Assembly: GCA_001797415.1 (NCBI GenBank)
Contig: MGPL01000055.1
Location: forward strand, 2,627 to 9,573
From: Deltaproteobacteria bacterium GWA2_55_10
GTDB lineage: Bacteria; Desulfobacterota; GWC2-55-46
Length of the DNA stretch: 6,947 nt
Reading direction: 5' to 3'
The translations under genes were made by a program, and so were the position numbers. The notes under the pieces were generated by a model that searched no databases, was not told the DNA's origin, and worked only from the letters and a program-made list of their open reading frames with translations. Below are positions 6,245 to 6,947 of the stretch, one piece after another (position 1 is the stretch's first letter; each line of letters begins with the position of its first letter).

Positions 6245-6947
6245 TCAAAGAGTAAAATAAAAAACAGCGCCCTTGTCTTTTTCGCCTTCGGCCCATATCG
6301 CGCCGCCGTGCCGCTGGATTATCCTGTGGACAGTCGCGAGCCCTATCCCCGTGCCCGGGAACTCGTCCTGCCCGTGGAGGCGCTGGAACGGGTTGAAGAG
6401 CTTCTCCGCATACTTCATCTCGAAACCGGCGCCATTGTCCTTCACGAAAAAAACCGTTTTGCCGTCCCGGACGCCCGCGGAGCCTATCTCTATCCTCGCT
6501 GTCTCCCTGTTGCCCGTGAACTTCCATGCGTTCCCGACAAGGTTCTCCATCGCTATCCTCAAGAGGCCGGGGTCTCCCGTAACCGAAAGGTTCTCCTCAA
6601 TGACGAACTCGGCCTTGCGCTCAGGCTGCACCTTTCTCAGGTCCGCGGCAACGGCCCTTGCCATTCCGCTCAAATAGACCCTTTCGCTCCTCATCTCCGC
6701 CTTCATCACCTGCGAAAGCTTGAGGAGCGCGTCGATGAGCTGCCCCATGCGCTGGCTTGCGGCCTGGAGCCTCCTCAGGTAATCCGTACCTGTCGCGTCC
6801 AGCTTATCCGAGTAGTCCTTCAAGAGCATCAGCGAGAAGCCGCTGATGACCCTGAGCGGGGATTTGAGGTCGTGCGCCACGCTGTAGCTGAAGGCCTCGA
6901 GCTCTTTGTTAGCTGCCTCGAGCTGATACGTCCTCCGGGCTACTCTC
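6245..6947 (-). CDS. Sensor histidine kinase, C-terminal part (cut by window end)
   Basis: About 233 residues are visible; the N-terminus lies beyond the right edge. The frame is open from the first full codon at 6946. It begins with a helical linker (TYQLEAANKELEAFSYS) leading into the H-box SVAHDLKSPLR, with the phosphoacceptor His at visible residue 25. HisKA is followed by the HATPase with N-box MENLVGNAWKF, G1 VKDNGAGF, F-box LFNPFQRLH and G2 PGTGIGLATV, and the protein ends FYFTL. This linker and H-box style is that of phytochrome-like kinases (Cph1 type), so a PAS/GAF or phytochrome sensory part is likely upstream but not seen. The GTG at 6880 is the Val before the H-box residues AHD, not a start. 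It is in the same orientation as the hybrid kinase 145 bases or less downstream, and could donate phosphate to that protein's receiver. This link is inferred from position only. Confidence 0.93.
   Translation of the reverse strand, partial: RVARRTYQLEAANKELEAFSYSVAHDLKSPLRVISGFSLMLLKDYSDKLDATGTDYLRRLQAASQRMGQLIDALLKLSQVMKAEMRSERVYLSGMARAVAADLRKVQPERKAEFVIEENLSVTGDPGLLRIAMENLVGNAWKFTGNRETARIEIGSAGVRDGKTVFFVKDNGAGFEMKYAEKLFNPFQRLHGQDEFPGTGIGLATVHRIIQRHGGAIWAEGEKDKGAVFYFTL

Overview
The window looks like a bacterial chromosome segment of moderately high GC. All the large genes lie on the minus strand. The FtsH and the cytosolic hybrid kinase are Gram-negative in style. The habit of multi-domain two-component proteins plus a short TGTCATTCTGA...GAATCTC palindrome suggests a deltaproteobacterial (Desulfobacterota/Myxococcota-like) or Nitrospirota-like genome. 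That is a low-confidence guess, because no marker here fixes the taxon.

Layout, left to right. A strong hairpin at 4-32 lies directly behind the complete gene for the membrane AAA+ protease FtsH (39-1955, minus). Divergent from ftsH, and preceded by a perfect TATAAT, is a small plus-strand gene (2074-2393) for a charged, probably coiled-coil protein. It is split by an 83-bp element made of two perfect 12-3-12 hairpins (2188-2270). Removing exactly these 83 bases joins the two halves in frame as a 78-residue protein. A second, different palindromic repeat (2420-2498) fills the gap between this broken gene and the convergent operon.

The minus-strand cluster reads, in transcription order: the C-terminal part of a phytochrome-type histidine kinase cut by the window edge (6245-6947); a cytosolic hybrid kinase with receiver, GAF, PAS, PAS, HisKA and HATPase domains (about 3605-6100); and a C-terminally membrane-anchored RMD1/DUF155-like protein (2514-3608). 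The last two overlap by ATGA, so they are probably translationally coupled. The gap between the two kinases carries a second copy of the twin-hairpin element (6124-6205).

The most interesting signal is this twin-hairpin repeat. The two copies keep stem length, loop length and flanking bases. They differ at paired positions with compensating changes, so each hairpin stays perfect. One copy disrupts a gene. The other sits in an operon gap, where it can mislead start-site calling for the hybrid kinase. The sensor kinase plus RMD1-like membrane protein pair is a second point worth following. No rRNA, tRNA, CRISPR array or transposase gene is visible.
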